42,682 nucleotides of DNA, taken from assembly GCA_035526335.1 (NCBI GenBank), contig DATLCN010000025.1, positions 1 to 42,682 on the forward strand. The letters run 5' to 3'. A program made the translations under genes and the position numbers. This document shows positions 41,558 through 42,682 of the stretch, one piece after another. Numbering within the stretch: the first letter of the stretch is position 1; every line of letters starts with the position of its first letter. This DNA comes from GCA-2861595 sp035526335 (GTDB lineage: Bacteria; Actinomycetota; Acidimicrobiia; Acidimicrobiales; GCA-2861595). A model generated the notes under the pieces. That model was not told the DNA's origin. It saw only the letters and a program-made list of their open reading frames with translations, and did not search any database.

Positions 41558-42682
41558 GAGCCGGCGCACTCGCCGGCGCCCACTTCGCTCACGTAGGGGC
41601 CGGTCTCGTCGAAGTCGACGTAGTAGTCGGGGTTCTCCTCGGGCGTGGGGAACACGTCGAGGTCGGCCAGCTCGGCGCCGACCACGCCGGCGCCACCGGA
41701 GCGGGCCAGCCAGCTGGTGAAGGTCTCCCCCGGCTCGCGCTCGGACGAGTAGCGCCCCACCACCCGTACGGTGGCCTCGCCCGCCGCCTTGGCCGGCAGC
41801 TTGGCCGCCTTCTGGCCGAACTCCACCTGCTCCTGGCCGAGATAGCCGCCGAGCAGCATCTGGTAGCCCGGTGCAGGCCGCTTGTGGGCCCGCCTCTCGA
41901 TGCCCACGAAGCCGATGTCGGCCACGTGGTGCTGCCCGCAGGAGTTGGTGCAGCCCGAGATGTTGATGCGTACGCCGCCCACGTCGGCCAGGCCGGCGTT
42001 CTCCAGGGCACGGCCGATCTCGTCGGCCAGGCCGCGGGACTGGGTGACGGCCAGGTTGCAGGTGTCGGCGCCGGGGCAGCTGACGACGTCGCGGGCCAGT
42101 TCGGCGCCGGGCTCGGCCATGCCGAGTGCGGTGAGGCGCTCGTGCAGCAGCGGGAGCTGGTCCTCGGTGAGGCCCCGGAACACGAAGTTCTGGCGGTTGG
42201 TGACCCGCACCTCCAGGTCGAGCTCGCGCTGGATGGCGGCCACACCGCGGAACTGGTCGCCGGTGATGTCGCCCAACCGGGCGTAGGCGTAGGCCGACAC
42301 CGTGCCCTTGGCCACGCCGCGCACCACGTTGGCGTCGTTCCAGCGCCCGTACTTGTCGGTGATCGGTGAGCGGAACACCACGTTGACGCCCCAGCCGGTG
42401 GGCGTGGGGGTGACGCCGGTGGCCACGCCGGCGGGCGCGTCACCCTGCTCCAGCACGTAGTCGGGGACGCCGTCGGGCACGTTGGGCGCGGCCAGCAGAA
42501 GCTTGCGCTCCTTGAGCGTGCGGGTGCGGACCTCGTCGACGCCCATGGTGTCGACCAGCCACTTCATGCGGGCCCGCAGCTTGTTGTCGCGGTTGCCGTA
42601 GTGGTCGAAGGTGCGCAGGAGGGCGTCGAGGGTGACGATGAGGTCCTCTCGGGGGGTGAAGTCCTCCAGGGCCTGGGCCGGA
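41554..42682 (-). CDS. sir: Ferredoxin-type sulfite reductase (siroheme, 4Fe-4S), N-terminus outside window
   Basis: The frame is open to base 42682, so about 375 C-terminal residues are visible. The siroheme/cluster motifs VVSCPGADTCNLA and ISGCTNSCGQHHVADIGF supply the four cysteines; FRSPITDKYGRWNDANV and RVTNRQNFVFRGL are sulfite/nitrite reductase family blocks. It reduces sulfite to sulfide and heads the cys operon seen here. Distinguishing sulfite from nitrite reductase rests on the neighbouring cysH, cysD and cysN genes. The ATG at 42567 is internal: in-frame coding continues upstream of it (DLIVTLDALLRTFDHYGNRD). Confidence 0.9.
   Translation of the reverse strand, partial: PAQALEDFTPREDLIVTLDALLRTFDHYGNRDNKLRARMKWLVDTMGVDEVRTRTLKERKLLLAAPNVPDGVPDYVLEQGDAPAGVATGVTPTPTGWGVNVVFRSPITDKYGRWNDANVVRGVAKGTVSAYAYARLGDITGDQFRGVAAIQRELDLEVRVTNRQNFVFRGLTEDQLPLLHERLTALGMAEPGAELARDVVSCPGADTCNLAVTQSRGLADEIGRALENAGLADVGGVRINISGCTNSCGQHHVADIGFVGIERRAHKRPAPGYQMLLGGYLGQEQVEFGQKAAKLPAKAAGEATVRVVGRYSSEREPGETFTSWLARSGGAGVVGAELADLDVFPTPEENPDYYVDFDETGPYVSEVGAGECAGS

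Overview
The window is a high-GC bacterial chromosome segment, very probably from an actinobacterium and plausibly a member of Acidimicrobiia or a relative. The evidence is GC-rich coding with many GTG starts, an F420-biosynthesis gene (cofC), pafB/pafC, an HU protein with a histone-H1-like tail, type II glutamine synthetase, a SenX3/RegX3-PhoU-Pst phosphate module with GTTCACC-type PHO boxes, and a CGAAC-N4-GTTCG type LexA box. Many genes start 5-8 bases after a TANNNT -10 hexamer, the leaderless-mRNA pattern common in actinobacteria. No rRNA, tRNA, CRISPR array or intact transposon was seen.

Layout. 1-1744 (-): N-terminal part of a large secreted protein with tandem beta-sandwich and ELWxxDGT repeats, running off the left edge. 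2274-4961 (+): GH38 alpha-mannosidase with a perfect LexA box in an upstream promoter. 4965-8444: gpsA (-), diverging from a metallophosphoesterase, a small ABM-like protein, cofC and a PIG-L/LmbE deacetylase (+). 8490-9387 (-): HU plus a separate H1-like basic protein. 9599-11782 (+): class A PBP. 11808-16055 (-): LppX/LprG-like lipoprotein, DUF4388 protein, DUF6941-like protein and pafC-pafB. 16169-17937 (-): glnII followed by a GDPD that seems to start at a CTG inside the glnII stop. 18160-21499 (+): ATP-grasp / alpha-E / transglutaminase operon. 21492-23240 (-): DUF2182, DUF1326 and a small acidic protein. 23555-26062 (-): DUF3516-type helicase with a non-canonical start, next to a decayed ChaB-like remnant. 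26494-26928 (+): CBS-pair protein. 27138-27797 (-): membrane-anchored Thr/Pro-rich protein.

28034-34450 is the phosphate block: senX3-regX3-phoU (+) converging on pstSCAB (-), with a PHO box ahead of each transcription unit. A MerR-family regulator (34624-35385, -) diverges from a 624-residue polytopic membrane protein (35448-37322, +), whose promoter holds a perfect 20-bp palindrome between -35 and -10. At about 37447 an aquaporin C-terminal remnant (-) and an acuC C-terminal remnant (+) meet at the same base, which looks like a deletion scar. A very short MazE-like antitoxin and MazF toxin follow. The right end (38484-42682, -) is an assimilatory sulfate reduction operon: sulfite reductase (cut by the edge), APS reductase (cysH), cysD and cysN. 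The cysN gene carries an in-frame 45-bp palindromic insertion, the most unusual single feature here.

Functional calls rest on motifs read by eye and on known family features. No database search was run, so names for DUF families and remnants are less certain than those for enzymes with clear catalytic motifs.
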